A stretch of 64,000 nucleotides of DNA. It comes from Campylorhamphus procurvoides. Taxonomy: Eukaryota; Chordata; Aves; Passeriformes; Dendrocolaptidae. Position numbers and translations under genes: made by a program. Below, in pieces: positions 20,996-34,260 of this stretch. The stretch lies in NCBI GenBank assembly GCA_013396655.1, contig WBMV01004804.1, positions 373,901 through 437,900 of the forward strand, given 5' to 3'. The notes under the pieces are model-generated. The model made no database searches and was not told the DNA's origin. It was given only the letters and a program-made list of their open reading frames with translations. Position 1 is the stretch's first letter, and every line of letters begins with the position of its first letter.

Positions 20996-22847
20996 TATAC
21001 ATAGTGTATTTCCCTGTCCCTTGTCCTGGCCAGTCTCTTCCCCATTCCCCAGCCCTTAAGGCTGGGCTCTGACTTGCACAGCATGCAGAATAGCTGCTGC
21101 TGCACTTGCCAGCATCTCTGGGGTCTCATGATCAGCACTTTGAATGCAGCTTTTGTACACGCTGTCTCCCTGAGCCAAGCAGTATTCCTGGGCTTCGGCA
21201 CCACCACTGCAGGCAAACATCCTCCAGGCGAAGACTACAGGAACAAGATTGCACGAAGTCCTGGCTGAAGGTGTCTCTGGTCTGCTGCAGCCCTTTACCT
21301 GTGGTGAAATCATCTTGTGCTGGCATAGTGGGGGTAAAGGGGTGACAAGCTCTTGGCAGATGAGAGTCTACTCGATGTGCTGCTGGTCCTTGGGCCTGAT
21401 ACAGCTGCTGGTGTGTTTCCCTGCAGCATCAGGAGCCTACATGGAAAAATAACAGTGCTAGTGCAAGTGACAGCCACCAATCCCTGGCACGGCCCTGCCT
21501 ACAGGGGGTCCTGTGTACCAAACTGCTCAAGTCAGGTGGTGTTAGCACAACAAAAAAAGAATGTCAAGCTACACATTTTCCACATTCTGCCAAAATTATG
21601 ACCATAAAGTCCAAATGCTGGAGGAAGACTGCTGCTGGCAGTAAAGGGGAAGCATAACTCTACCCCAGCAGCTGCTGTCCCCACGGCTGTATGGGCATGG
21701 CAGCAGAGGCAAGTGTCCCACCATGCCCACTGCTGTTGGACCCCCGACAGTGCCTTGGAGTTGTTTCCACTGAACTCAGTGCTGCCACTGCAGCAGGAGA
21801 ACCACTCCACACAGTTGATAACAAAGAACTGTAATGTCACACAGGACTTGCCCCAAGAGCTAAAAAAAAAGGGGGGGGAGGGGTGCATTTAGAATAATTA
21901 GCTCCTTTTTAATACAGACATACCTGGATTTAAGCAGAGGCACGGGTTAATAATAATAATATCTTTATTGGGCTAATATCTCTAGCACTTCCCACGAGTT
22001 TGCAAGAATTTTTTTCTGTAGAAAGGGGTAGATAAGATTCTACAATACATCTACGAGTAATTCTGAGCTACAAGACAAATACTTCCAAACCTGCCACTCA
22101 TCGGGAAAGGAAGGAGAAAAGCAGTTCAAACAAGGGCTGTTGTAGGTCAATTGCCTCCATTTATCATGTTGCTGGGCTACCTATAGCACTTGGAGCATCT
22201 CAGAAAGCCTGAGACTACAAGACAAGCCACATTTAGGAATGCCAGCTATCCAGAAACTGTCTGCCATGCTCACATCAGCAAACACACATCCCAGTACTAG
22301 TTGTAGGGGTTGTAGACAGTGCTACAGTGTGCAGATTGTTTGAGGGTAAAGAAAGTTTATGTTTAGCCCTTCAGATTAGTGCTACAGCAAAATGTGACAA
22401 TGTTCAGCTTCAGTCCCTGTAGTCCATCTCTTTGCTGGTTTGGTTGCTTTCACTTCAAAACTCCTTATGGCAGAGACTTCAGTTGCCATACAGGGCTGGG
22501 CTTTCTTAAACACATTAGCCCATTTCTTGTGGCCTAAGTATGACGAAAGAGGGGATTTTGCAAAGCATACCACAGGATAAGGGGTCAGGAGGGTAAGCCA
22601 GCAGTAAAATTTCTATAGATGTCAGTAAGAATACCAGGTTAAAAGCAGACCTCAAGGGTCCTCTAGTCCAAACTTTCTTGTCAAAAGCACCTAAATTCAC
22701 AGTCACAGCTTAAGGAATGAAAGCGCTTAGAGGGCTTTTAGAATCTGATTCCCATTACTGTCAAGGAAAGGCAGGCACTAAATACCATTAAAAACACAAA
22801 TGTGGGTCTATTTGGGACTGCATACTTGAAAACAAGGAATGGAGGTA
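20996..22847. other. Intergenic sequence upstream of TOGARAM2
   Basis: No convincing exon is seen. Short frames lack paired splice sites with compatible phase. An aataataataatat stretch lies near 21950 and an A/G homopolymer run near 21861-21880. Extra 5' TOGARAM2 exons here cannot be excluded. Confidence 0.5.
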
Positions 22848-24540
22848 TAGAATCATAGAATCGCTTACTTTGGAAAAGACCTTTAAGATCACAGAGTCCA
22901 ACATTTAACTTGATGCTGCTAACACTGCTAAGTCCACCACTAAACCATATCCGAGGATAAGATGCCCTTGGCATTTTTGGCCACCTGGGCACACTGCTGG
23001 CTCACGTTCAGTTGCAGTGAACCAGTGCCCTCAGGTCCTTTTCTGCTGGGCAGCTTTTCAGTCACTCCTCTCCAAGCCTGTAGCATTCCATGGTTGTTGT
23101 GACCCAAGTGCAGGTTTGCCACTTTGCCTTATGAAACCTCATACCACTGGCTGTGGCACATCGGTCCAGCCTGTCCAGATCCCTCTGCAGACCCTTTGTA
23201 CCCTCCAGCAGATCAACACTGCCACCCAACTTGCCGTCGTCTGCAAACTGAGGGTGCCCTGGATCCCCTTGTCCAGACATTGATAAAGATATTAAACATG
23301 ACTGGCCCCGACACTGAGCCCTGAGGAACAACACTTGTGGCCAGTTGCCAACTGGATTGAACTCCATTCACCACCACACTCTGAGCCTGTCCATCCGGAC
23401 AGTTTTTTATCCAGAGAAGAGGGCACCCATCCAAGCCATGGGCAGTCAGTTTCCCTGGGAGAATGCTGTGGAAATGGTGCCAGCCTTTACTAAAGTTTAG
23501 GTAGACAACATCCTCAGCCTTTCGCTCCCCCACTGAGAGGGTCACCTCCTCATAGAAGGAGATCAGGTTGGTCAAGCAGGACCTGCCTATTATGGACTCA
23601 TGGTGGCTGGGCCTGATCCCTGGGTTGTCCTGCCTGTGCTGTGTGGTGGCACTCAAGGTCATCTGCCCCATGACCTTCCCCAGCACTGAGATCAGGCTGA
23701 CAGATCTGTAATTCCTCAGATCCTCCTTCTGACCCTTCTTGCAGATGGGAGCCATATTTACTAAATTCCAGTCACCTGGAACATCTCCAGGTAACCAGGA
23801 CTAATAAATGATAAATGATTTAAAGTGGCTTAATAAGCTTTTCTGCCAGCTCCCTCAGTACCATTGGGTGGATCCCACCTGGCGTGTGTCTAAGTGGTGT
23901 AGCAGGTTGCCCCTTGTACTATGGGAGCTTGATTCTGCTCCTCATCCCTGTCTTCCACCTCAGGGGGCTATGTATCTGGAGAACAACTGGTCTTACTTTT
24001 AAAGACTGGGGAAAAGAAGGAATTAAGTATCTTAGTCTTTTTCTCATCCTTTGTCCTATGTTTCTTCCCACATTCAATAAAGGATGGAGGTTCTTCTTAG
24101 CCCTGCTTTTATTGCTGATATATTTACACAAATATTTTTATTGTCTTTTACAAGTTTCTACAAAGAAATGCTCTACCGTGAAGGTGGTGAAGCACTGGAA
24201 CAGGTTGCCTAGAGAAGTTGTGGATGCCCCATCCCTGGAAGGATTCAAGACCAGGTTGGATGGGGCCCTGAGAAACCTGGTCTAGTGGAAGATGTTACTG
24301 CTCACAGCCGAGGGGTTGGAACTAGATGATGTTTAAGTTCCCTTCCAACCCAAGCTGTTCCATGATTCTATGACTTCACTGCAGTAGCCAGATCAAACTT
24401 GGGCTTTTTCCCTTCTAATTTTGTTCCTGGATAACCTCATGATGTCCTTATAGTTCTCCTGAATTGCCTACACCTTTTTAAAAGATGATGAACTCCCATT
24501 TTTCCTTGTGTCCCAGCCAAAGCTCTCTGTGGGACATAAA
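22848..24540 (-). mobile_element. Degraded CR1 LINE with reverse-transcriptase remnant, interrupted by a nested CR1
   Basis: The plus strand starts with the reverse complement of a CR1 3' end (tagaatcatagaatc). A broken minus-strand reading frame at 23213-23755 then shows reverse-transcriptase signatures ([51 protein letters not shown]). Downstream sequence (RDLDRL) continues in another frame. The element resumes after 24373 with the expected next CR1 sequence (gcagtagccag) to about 24540. Frameshifts and substitutions show it is inactive. Confidence 0.85.
24153..24373 (+). mobile_element. CR1 3' fragment nested inside the older CR1
   Basis: It reads in the plus direction from gtggtgaagcactggaac through ggatggggccctgag to ttccaacccaag and the terminal tgattctatgac, a typical 5'-truncated CR1. 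It splits the flanking minus-strand CR1 between ttgtcttttac and gcagtagccag. Confidence 0.85.
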
Positions 24541-27500
24541 GCAGGGATTCAGGTATATTTTCCTAGGGCTCATTGCATAGGAAAAATATCTAAGAAATAT
24601 GTCAATGGCAATTTTGCCTGGTAAAGATCACCTCCAAAATGAAGCTGACCATGCCCCATTGCTTAAGGTATTAAAAATGCCCAAGGGAAAGTTAAGTAGC
24701 AGAAATTGGTGTATCCTGTAGCTAGGATAGGACTTACCTGTAACACAAAGCCAGGCTTCTCCATGGCTCAGTTTGGTTCCTCTGCCAGGCTGTTCTACAA
24801 AGTAGCATGCTATACAGTATAATCAGGAAGGGCATTACTTATGGCACATACCTTCATGGTCCCCAAAGGCTTAATTGCCTGAATTCAGGACATAGATCCT
24901 AACTAAGGACAGTTAACAAGATATGGAAAACCCCAAATGTAAAGTTATGCATGGCCACCCCTCTCTCCCTTGCACCGAAACCACTGCAAGTGGAATGATA
25001 CTGGCAAAGCAATGTGCCTGCAGCCTGGGGGAGCATTGGGTGTGCAGGATTCATCTTCTCCCATTGCTGATCGGAGCACGGAAAACAAGCTGGTGCCATT
25101 CTCAGTCCAGAGGAGGCCAGTGGCAGCCATTCACTGCTGAGTGAAAAAAGGTGTTACAAGATGACTTTCTGAAGAGGGAAAAATAAACACAGCTGCATTT
25201 GAACAGTTCTAGGCCCGGGTGATGTTGCAGTAGACAGTGACTGTACTCCTTGTCATAGTTCTGCTGGGTTAATCAAAAGGAAATTTTCAGCTTTTCAGGA
25301 TCATTAGCCCTCAGTAAATGAAAACAGAGATTTAATGCTATAATTTCTTTCCCAACAAACAAGCTATTTCTCTGGTGTGTTTCCAGTGCAGTAAACATAC
25401 AGTATTGTTATATGAAATATGCTGATGCCAACAACCCTACAGAGCCCACCACGATTGGAGCTACTGTGGAGGTTGAATGCAGTATCTCCCCCGTCAAAGG
25501 CTTGTTGGGTGGGTAAAATTAAACTGGAGTGATGACAGTTGTTTGGGGCTTTTTTGACCAGTGGATTTCAGCTTACAGGGTCATAATTCATCTGTAGCAC
25601 GAAGGTTTTATATAGAGTAAAAAGCCATCACCCAGAGGAATGGGGCAGTTTCCTCAGGCCTGTGGGAGAATCCCAGTGCAGATCCTTCTGCTACTAATTG
25701 CATCTCTCCACACTTTCCTAAGTTCTTGGTGTCAAAGTCACTTAGGTTAGACACACAGCATGCCAGAAGTGCTCTGTTATTTTTCTGCACAAAGAATACA
25801 AGTGAGATTACACATCCCAAATCTGTTTTCTCTTACCATTGAACTTAGTGTTTTGAAGAGTTTCTGAAGCAGCAAACTTACTTCCTCAAATATTTATTGC
25901 ACAAGGCAAGGAGTACAGATAAAAGACGCAATGTTAAAAGCATCACCCACGCAATGCTCTTTTTACAAGTTCTGCCCTCAGCTTTCATATGGAAGATCTG
26001 AAAGGTTCAATGCCCCCATCAAAAGCTCCTGCAATAGCTGCTCCTCAGCAAAGCAGGGTTGCTCAGCTGTGAAACAAGAGTTACCGCAAGCAGCAGCTTA
26101 CCCAGAGCAGCAAATCAAGAGTTAGGAATAAGCTAATCTGAATGCCAAACCTCATTAGCTCCTTCAAAAAGCACTTGAACAATTTTTCATTCCAAATCTA
26201 ATGACATATAGTGCTGGACACCACAGTTATTTTGAGTGCTGTACACAGGTTTGCTCCCACGGAGTGCTGCGATGGTTTCTGTTGGAGTTGTGGACCGGAG
26301 ACAATGAGGAGAGAAGGAGCTGAGTACACGGACACACTTTTGCCCTAAGCACAACCCAGCCTTGACTAAAAGCACTGAAAGGTTTCCTCTTTGGCCCATG
26401 TCTTGAAGCATTAGGTCAGCTGTTTGTTGACTCATGTTGGATTGTTGTAAAAGAATTTTCCTTAGAAATATCAGGCTCTTCTTCCTCAGTACCCTCCTCT
26501 CAGCAGCCCTGGGGAGAGTAGTCTCCCACCCCATACTTCTGAGTGAAGCTACCCCCGAGGGCTACTAAAACATGAACCCTGGCCAGTAGTTTTCTCCTGG
26601 TACAGTTCTGCGTACTGTTCCACGCATCTTTCATAAAGGTCCAAACCAACTCCAAGCACTCCAACTACAGCAGATTTTCACAAACAGCTGCAGAAATCCA
26701 AGATAACTGGGAGTGTGCATCCTAAGGGTTTTGTCCTATTTCTACCAGGAAAATTCTCAATGATCTGAAGCAATTTCATTCAGATGCAGCACAGGATCTG
26801 ACTTTTGTATTGAAGTTTTTCATGACGAGATTGAGGAGCATGACATGCATGAGGAGCATGAGGTACAGGGCTGATGTGCAAGAGCAGGAGCATATCGTAT
26901 AAAGTGACCAGTTTAAGTGACCATTTTACCACTCTCTTATCTATTCCTCTCAAGTCCTAGTAGTGTTCTTAGTGCTGTAGGATCCCTCAAATACAATAGT
27001 TCTCACTGCTCAGAATTTATTCCCCAGTCTTTACAGTATTTAAGCATCTCTGTCTTTTTCAGAGCCTAGGTCTTCCATTCAGGCATCACTGAAATATTTA
27101 AAGCCTCCATTCACCTAACCTACAAGGTGTCACATAACTCCACAGGCATTTAAATCCCTAGAGTGCCTAAGTGTTCATAGTCTGATGCCTGCAGAGGGTG
27201 TCTTGCACCTGACTGGATGCTCAGACACCCACACCATGGTGCCCAGAGGACCCAATGCAGGACAAACATCTGTTTTCCAGCATCTGCCTTGGGAGAACTG
27301 GAAGCCATCAAGCGGTAAAGGAGTAATAGGCTGTCTGCAGCAAACTGAAATGCTTACATGAAGGGAGACAAAAAAGAGCCTCCAGATGTGAACATGCCAC
27401 ACACTGGAGCATGCTGACAAAACCTTGTGATAGTGTGGCCCACTGACCTGATGGAAAGCACCACATGTTTCCCAAATGCCATCACTCCCAATGTCCAAAA

Positions 27501-30500
27501 GTAAACAAAGCCAAAGAAGAGAACGAAAAGTGGAAGTCTGCAGAAGTAGGGCTAACTGCTGCCAATTCATTTCCTGGCCTGCAGAGAATTATAAATCTTA
27601 AGGCCAGAAACATGTTTAGGACCTCTGCAGGTGACAGATTTTGAGTAAGTGAACTTTTGCTTCTCACAGGGCCCTATCTCCAGCTGAAAATGCAAATGAT
27701 GATTGGAAGCTTTGCAAAGCTCTCAAAGACTCTGGGGTGACAGATAATACAGAAATATGAACAGCTACCATTGTCATTACAGCAGCAGAGACCCAGCTCG
27801 CTAAATTGTTAGGGGTGAGGGAGTACAGATATTGGCAGGAAGAAAGGGGAAGAAAAATAAGTAAAACAAAAGCATTCTCTCCAGAGAGAGAGACAGAAAC
27901 AGAAGGGGAAAGGAACCAGCAAATAACTCCATTAATGAGCAGAGTCCCTGTATCTGAATCCTTCAGAGAGTTTGGTTTGTCCTCCCTCTGCTCTTGTGCT
28001 AGGCCAGCATCTCCACACCACAAAAAAAATACAGAATATGTTATCATGTGGATCTTCCCTTCTCACCCTACTACATCTTTCCCAGATGAAATTTTCAGAG
28101 TTTTGTACTGTTATTAATAAACAATTTGAAAATAGAAGCTAACCTGAAGGCAAGTTTCTTCATCAGAATGAGAGCACTTTGAGACTAGGCATTTATGTAT
28201 CAGACAACCTGTAAGCTCACTAAAGTTTGCTTCTCCTGTCTTTGCTTGGAGTAAAATAATTCCACTTGTCCCCTACATCCTTTGGAGTGAAGTGCCAATG
28301 TTAAGGTCAGTGAAACACAGCAGTTGAAACCACTGGCAAGAGCAGACTTAACCATCCTGCAGGGATTAGCCCAGGAGCCCTATAACACTGATCTAAATCT
28401 CAGCAGGGGCCAATATAGAAACTTGATTTGGGTTCAGACTTCTTTGACTCTACCCGGAAAATAACAGCGTGAGCCTGGGAAAAGGCAAAGATGGAGTTTT
28501 TGCTTTTTGGCCCCAGTCACAGCAAGGGGACTTTGAGCAGGAGGTGAGCTGGGACTTGAGGACTTTGTCCTTGAACAACAGTAAAGGGAACCTTGAGAGC
28601 CCAAAGGCAGCACCTGAACTGAGGTAGGAGCTCTTGCTCTGTCTCAAGTGCTGTGGCAGAAGCCAGGCTGTTGCACTTCTTATGAAAAGCTTCTCTGCCA
28701 ACAAGCAACCCTGTCTGCCCTTCTCTTTCCTCCTTCCATCCACTATCCCAAGAACTGGTCTTCCACACCTCCGAGGACTGTGTCTCTTTTAATGACACCT
28801 AAACTCTCAGGCACACAGCTGGTGTCACCTGACAGGAGCTTCCCTTTTGCAGCTTTAAAGACTTCTTGAAAAGAGAAAGATAAAAGAAAAAAATCATCAA
28901 ATATTTCTCGCAGATTTTTTTGCTCTCTGGGAGAGATGCGTGCACCAAGAAACCTCCACCAAAGCATACCAAAAGCAACTCTGATGCCTGGCTCTTGTCA
29001 GCCCTTGCCAGACCACCACCTTGCTGAGAAAGCACCAGCACACAAGACAGGGCTGTTCACCAACTTCCTTCACAAACACAGGTGTCCTTCACTTTGGAAA
29101 TCTAGCTCCACATTGTTAAGCTTGTAATCCCTCCAGGAGCTATAAAGCAGGTTGCCTCCCACAAAGGGGCAAGGATTCCTTCTGCTTCAGACCCTGTGAT
29201 TCCCAAACTGGAAGCAGGGATAGCCATTTGTCCAGCTGGACCTCTCCTCCAGCAGGACAGTAGGCTCCCCCTTCCAAGTGTATGAGCTCTGCAGGTGGAC
29301 AGTGCCACATACCAGGAATAAACAAGGCATAGCAACCAGTTCTCTGAAGATATCTTGAGCGTGAGAGGCAAGGAATATCTTGTGCCTGCTGAGCTGGCAG
29401 GCAGCTCCCTGGGTGTTGCAAGCACCCAAGGGACCTCAGCAGAGCCCAGACCTTCAGGCAGAGGCACACACTGAACTGCAACATGCTCCCAGTCCCTCAT
29501 TGCCTGCTCGTTCCCTGTGCAAGGAGCATCCCTAAAGCTTCCCACAGTGCACAAGCAAACAGCAAAGTGTGCATCTGCTGGAAACTGAGAAGAGGGAGGG
29601 GAAGGCCTCCACCCTCTGCTGCAGTATTTGATAACATCTCTGCATGGTAAATTGTTCCAGTGTGAGCTTGAAGCCCCTCTTCTTTAGATCAGTGTAAATT
29701 CATACCAGCCCTGCAGAAAGCAGCACATTGAGGCAAGATTAGGAAAAGAGGAGAACTAATTCCTCCAAAGTGGCATGGCCACAGTCTCTGTGATTTCCAC
29801 TAAATGCTGCCAAAGTGTAATTCTCCACCACCTCCAATACAAATATTTTATACCTCTCCCCTGTGCTGTGGATAATTGTGCAATATGCAGAGCGGAGCAG
29901 AAAATTAGCTTTGCTATTGTGTGTAGTTTTGTTGTTATGCTCACTCAAAAGCTACTTTCAAATGTAAAAATAATAATAATTTCCTCATTTCCATGTCTAA
30001 TTTGGAAATCTTCCATAACAAGGTCACTACTGGCTGTTTTTATAAACACTCATGCACACAAAAAGAGAAATCCTGTGCAAAGGTGCAAGGGCTCGCATAA
30101 GGTTCTCTGTCAATCTCTTAGCCCACATCTTTATGATGGTTTGGATGGAGGTACCCACATGACTACTGTAAGGAATTCAGAGTCTTGAGCAATTGTATCC
30201 AACCTGCAAGTCAACAGGCAATTGGGAAGGGCTCTTTAGCTGTAAAAATGTACAATTATTCAATTCCTAAAGGGGACAAGAAAACCACAGAAAACCCATC
30301 TGCAGGAGTTAGCAATCCTTCTCCAACTAGCAAAGGCAGCACACGCTCCTTTTTGTGACTTGGAAGGTGACTGTGACCACACTTGGGAAAAGCAGCAGCA
30401 AAGCCAAAGGGAATCATCTTCCTGTCACTGCCAAGTCACCCCATTGCTACCAGCACTGTAGGAGTAAAAGATTCAGCCTTACAATGAGTCACCTTAAACG

Positions 30501-33500
30501 ACAGAATTCTCTGAGCTTCTCCAAGGCTGAGTAATCAGATATGTGAGAAAATAACCCTATATATATCTCAGAATGGCAGAAAATGAGCTGACTGCAGCAA
30601 ATGGGTCTCCAAATGTGACATCTCCTGCATCAAACAGGAGGATTCTCCTGAAAGGCTTCTCCCTTTTGCTACAAAAAAGAGGTAGAGGACTGCTCTCAGA
30701 CTCCAGCACTACTTTAGACCTTAGGAAACATAAGGAAAATTCTGTTTCAGCTGTTTTGCAGGCAAGACTCAACCCACCCCAGCTCTCATCAGCAAAGCAA
30801 GGAAAGTAGAAACACTGCGTGTTCATCTTTCTCCATATTTTCTTCCAAGGCAATAAACCCTTTAAAGTTGGGACTTTTCACTTCCTATACACGTATGCAT
30901 CTAACACAGCTGGTACAGCCATCAGCTAGAGATGTTGCCATAAAATAGGGGTATCAGTAGCTCTTCATAGGACTTTCCCCAGTACAGTGTTTGGTCCTTC
31001 CCTTTAATTCAGGGGCTTGCAACAACCTGCCACCTCAGCTTTAGTGAAAAAGTTAAGCTCCTGGATGTCTCAAAAACGAGCGCTTTTACAGCAAAACTGC
31101 ATTACCAGCACTGAAAAGTGTGACTCTTGTTAAATCACCAAAAGTGACAAAAGTAGAGCAAAATTGGTCAGCTGGTCAGAGTAAGACCATGCAGGAGCAT
31201 CTAATGCCCAGCCTCCCTCCCTGAGCACCTGCTTACTGTCCCTTCTTTTGGCTCAGTAATATTGAAGGTGGCTGAACAGAGTCCACCAAAGAGAAAGGCC
31301 TATACACTTAGCCCTAAAAGTGGTGAGCCAAAGTTTTATTTCGTACTTTCTGAAAGGAAGGAAAAAATTGCAGCCTTCCTCAGGGAACAGAGTACCCTCC
31401 TTCCTGAATCTAACTTGTGTCACAGCTACTTCACCTCCAGCAGTGTCACCCACGGGGCCATGCTCTTATGCCACCTGCACATCCTGCAATAACACATTAT
31501 GTTACATGGGGAAGGGGCAGTGTCCATGTGCTCAACATGCATCCTGGAAACCAACCTGCTGATGGCTATCACGTCCTTCCTGGAGACAGCCATGGAATAA
31601 ACCTTGCTACAAGGTCAAAGCCTCTCTCTCATCCATCCATAGCATCCCAAACACCTTCATCATCAGTCCCATCCTCCCCCAACAAAGAACAGTCCAATCA
31701 CCCCTCACAAGTGAAGAAAACAAATTGCCTTGAAACCCCCTTTTTGTAGACGTGCAGCAAGCCCCCACTATTTCAACAAATCATCTTGGGCTTGTTTGGC
31801 TAAACCTCTGCACTCTGCTTTGAAGCCTCAGGGCATCATAGGCTGGGGCACATGGCTAAACAGGGCTTTTCCCCCTTTCCACAGCAGTGATGGAAATCTT
31901 GCCACCTTCCATGCTCGTATCCAGAAACCCGCTCAGCTATTCCTCTCAGTGTGTTTTCTTTCTTTCCCTTGCTGAGCAGCACAGCCCTTCGTGGCAGCCT
32001 CCTGGCACACAGACAGCTTGTTTTTTGTTCACAGAAACCTCTGCTGGATTGGGAGCCCTTGGGCTTTCCCATGGCAACCTTGTTTGTGGATTGGGTAAAG
32101 GAGATCAATAATGCACAACATCCAAGGCCCTGAGGGAAATGGCCCAAGCACACAGTCAAATGTTAATTAGAGCCCAGCAGACAGGTCTGAAGCCAGTGAG
32201 CTTATACAGACCTTCTGGCTACATGACTAACAGCAGCAGGTTATTAATTTAGTACTGGAGACGCCAATGGAGCTTTGCAGACTGGTAGGAAAGACACAAG
32301 TATCAGTAACAAGTACAAGCTGTTCTTCAAAGCATCCTCCATTGATAAAAAATTAATGTGAGCTGGAATACCAACATACAGAAAAGGTGAGTATGAAGGT
32401 TTTTTATGTTTAAAATGTTCATTTTGATGAATCCTGAATTCCCAGGGACAGAAAAAGAGAGGAAAAGGCTGGATAGAAAACAAAAAGACTAAAGATACTG
32501 TTATATCTGCCTCTGTTTTGCCCAACCTTTGTGAGCATCTGGAACTCCTTGCCTCTTACTTATTCATTAGAATCCGTTCCCTAATCAGCAGAGTCCCAAG
32601 GACTTGAAGATGGGTACCACTCTCTACAAATGTTCCTCCACCAGCTGTTGGGATGAAGACTAAATCAAATTATTCAAAGAGTGACAAGGGAGTTGTGCAG
32701 GATATGCACCTCAATGGCACAAAAGGCAAGCAGAGAGGAGCTTTTGCGATAGAACCCACAATGTACCAAAACCTGCAGCTTCAGCCTCTACATTCTCAGA
32801 GAGGCGTGTTGTGGAATACTGTTGGACCACTGTGTGTTGAAACCAATACTTGAAACAAAAATCTGAGGGAAACAGTGCTTCATTTTCCTTAAAGGAGATG
32901 TGTTTTGTAAGCAGAGCTCATGAAAGAAAACGGGAAAGAAAATGACCACTTTACACTTTAAAGCATAAACACAAAGACTGAGAAACAAGAGAAAATTATG
33001 ACAGCAATATATTGGACTCAGAATTGTATTGCTTCCTCCCTCTAAAGACTCCACAGCAGTTTGAATTGCCACAAGTGGCACTTAACACCTCTTCATGAGG
33101 TGACTTCCACAGGATTAAAATACACTGGGAAACTGAGCACTCCAAACCTCTATTAGGACGTCAATAAATTACCTGCAGAGAGACCAGCAAAACACAGCTT
33201 GTCTCTTCAAGTGACAATCGTCTGGGGCAAGGTAACAGCTGGGATAGGGTCAGCTGAAATGCTGAGGGATTTCAAAAGAAGTCAAAACCCACAGGCACTG
33301 TATTATGAGCTTTCAGATAAACATTATCACAGTTTTACCTGTGAGGATCAGGGTCTTTCAGACTGATGAATATGGTACCTTGCCTACTGTTAGCCAAATT
33401 TTTCTGATGGAGAACACAGTGGTTCCACAAAATTGATGTGATCATTGGAAATATGCTTGTTTCAGCTAAAATTAGGTTCTAGGATAGCACATTTGATATT

Positions 33501-34194
33501 TTTTCTCAAATATATTTTTTCTCAAATTCTTCCATGGAATTATAAAATTATCTCTATTCTGAATAACCTTAATTCTATGCAGTGAAAACCTATCTACCAC
33601 CTACCTCAGACACATTTCTAGATTAGACTTTGATGAGACAAAAGCCTATTTCCAGTCCCTCTTCAGTATAGCAGTGGACTAGAAATTGATGTATGCCTGG
33701 GAAAGCATAACAACTCGTAGAGAATATTCTAACTCCTGGAAAGACTGCAAAAAAGGTCATCAGGATGCTTCTTGGACACTCATGATATAAAGGTATGTAG
33801 GCAAACATGCTCAGCTTTAGAACCACGTGATCCTGAATTAATTAGGAGGCAAAGCACTGTGTACAGTGCTCTGAATCACCAGAGAGTGTTAGAGGGGCTT
33901 CAGACAATCCTAAACTGGGCTGATCTGCTGCTGCCTCACAAAGGTCTCTGTTCCAGTTTGTGGGTCCTCACTGGGGACTGGTACTGTGAGGTGCTTGTAT
34001 CTGGCACAATTTTGCTCTACTTCTGTCACTTTTGGTGATTTCATGAGAGTCACACTTCTCAGTGTTGGTAATACCATTTCACTGTATCGGTGCTCATTTT
34101 TGAGACACCCAGGAGCTTAACATTTTCACTAAACCTCTAGCACAACGCCTCCTAATTCATTCAGGATCATGTGTTTCTAAACTAAGGCCCCTTG

Positions 34195-34260
34195 GTTCCC
34201 CACGTTGCTAATCTGGTTAATTGCATATTGGCTAATTGCAGGCTTTAGCTCATTGCCAAG
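34195..34260. promoter_or_regulatory. Candidate homeodomain motif cluster in intergenic DNA
   Basis: The stretch contains ggttaattgcatattgg and ggctaattgcagg, two related TAATTGCA units 17 bases apart. Such spacing is common in conserved enhancers. Weak evidence. Confidence 0.25.

Noticed and set aside
21056..21313. Minus-strand frame just upstream of the putative TOGARAM2 promoter
   Set aside because: No donor in frame and no similarity to TOG proteins; treated as noncoding.
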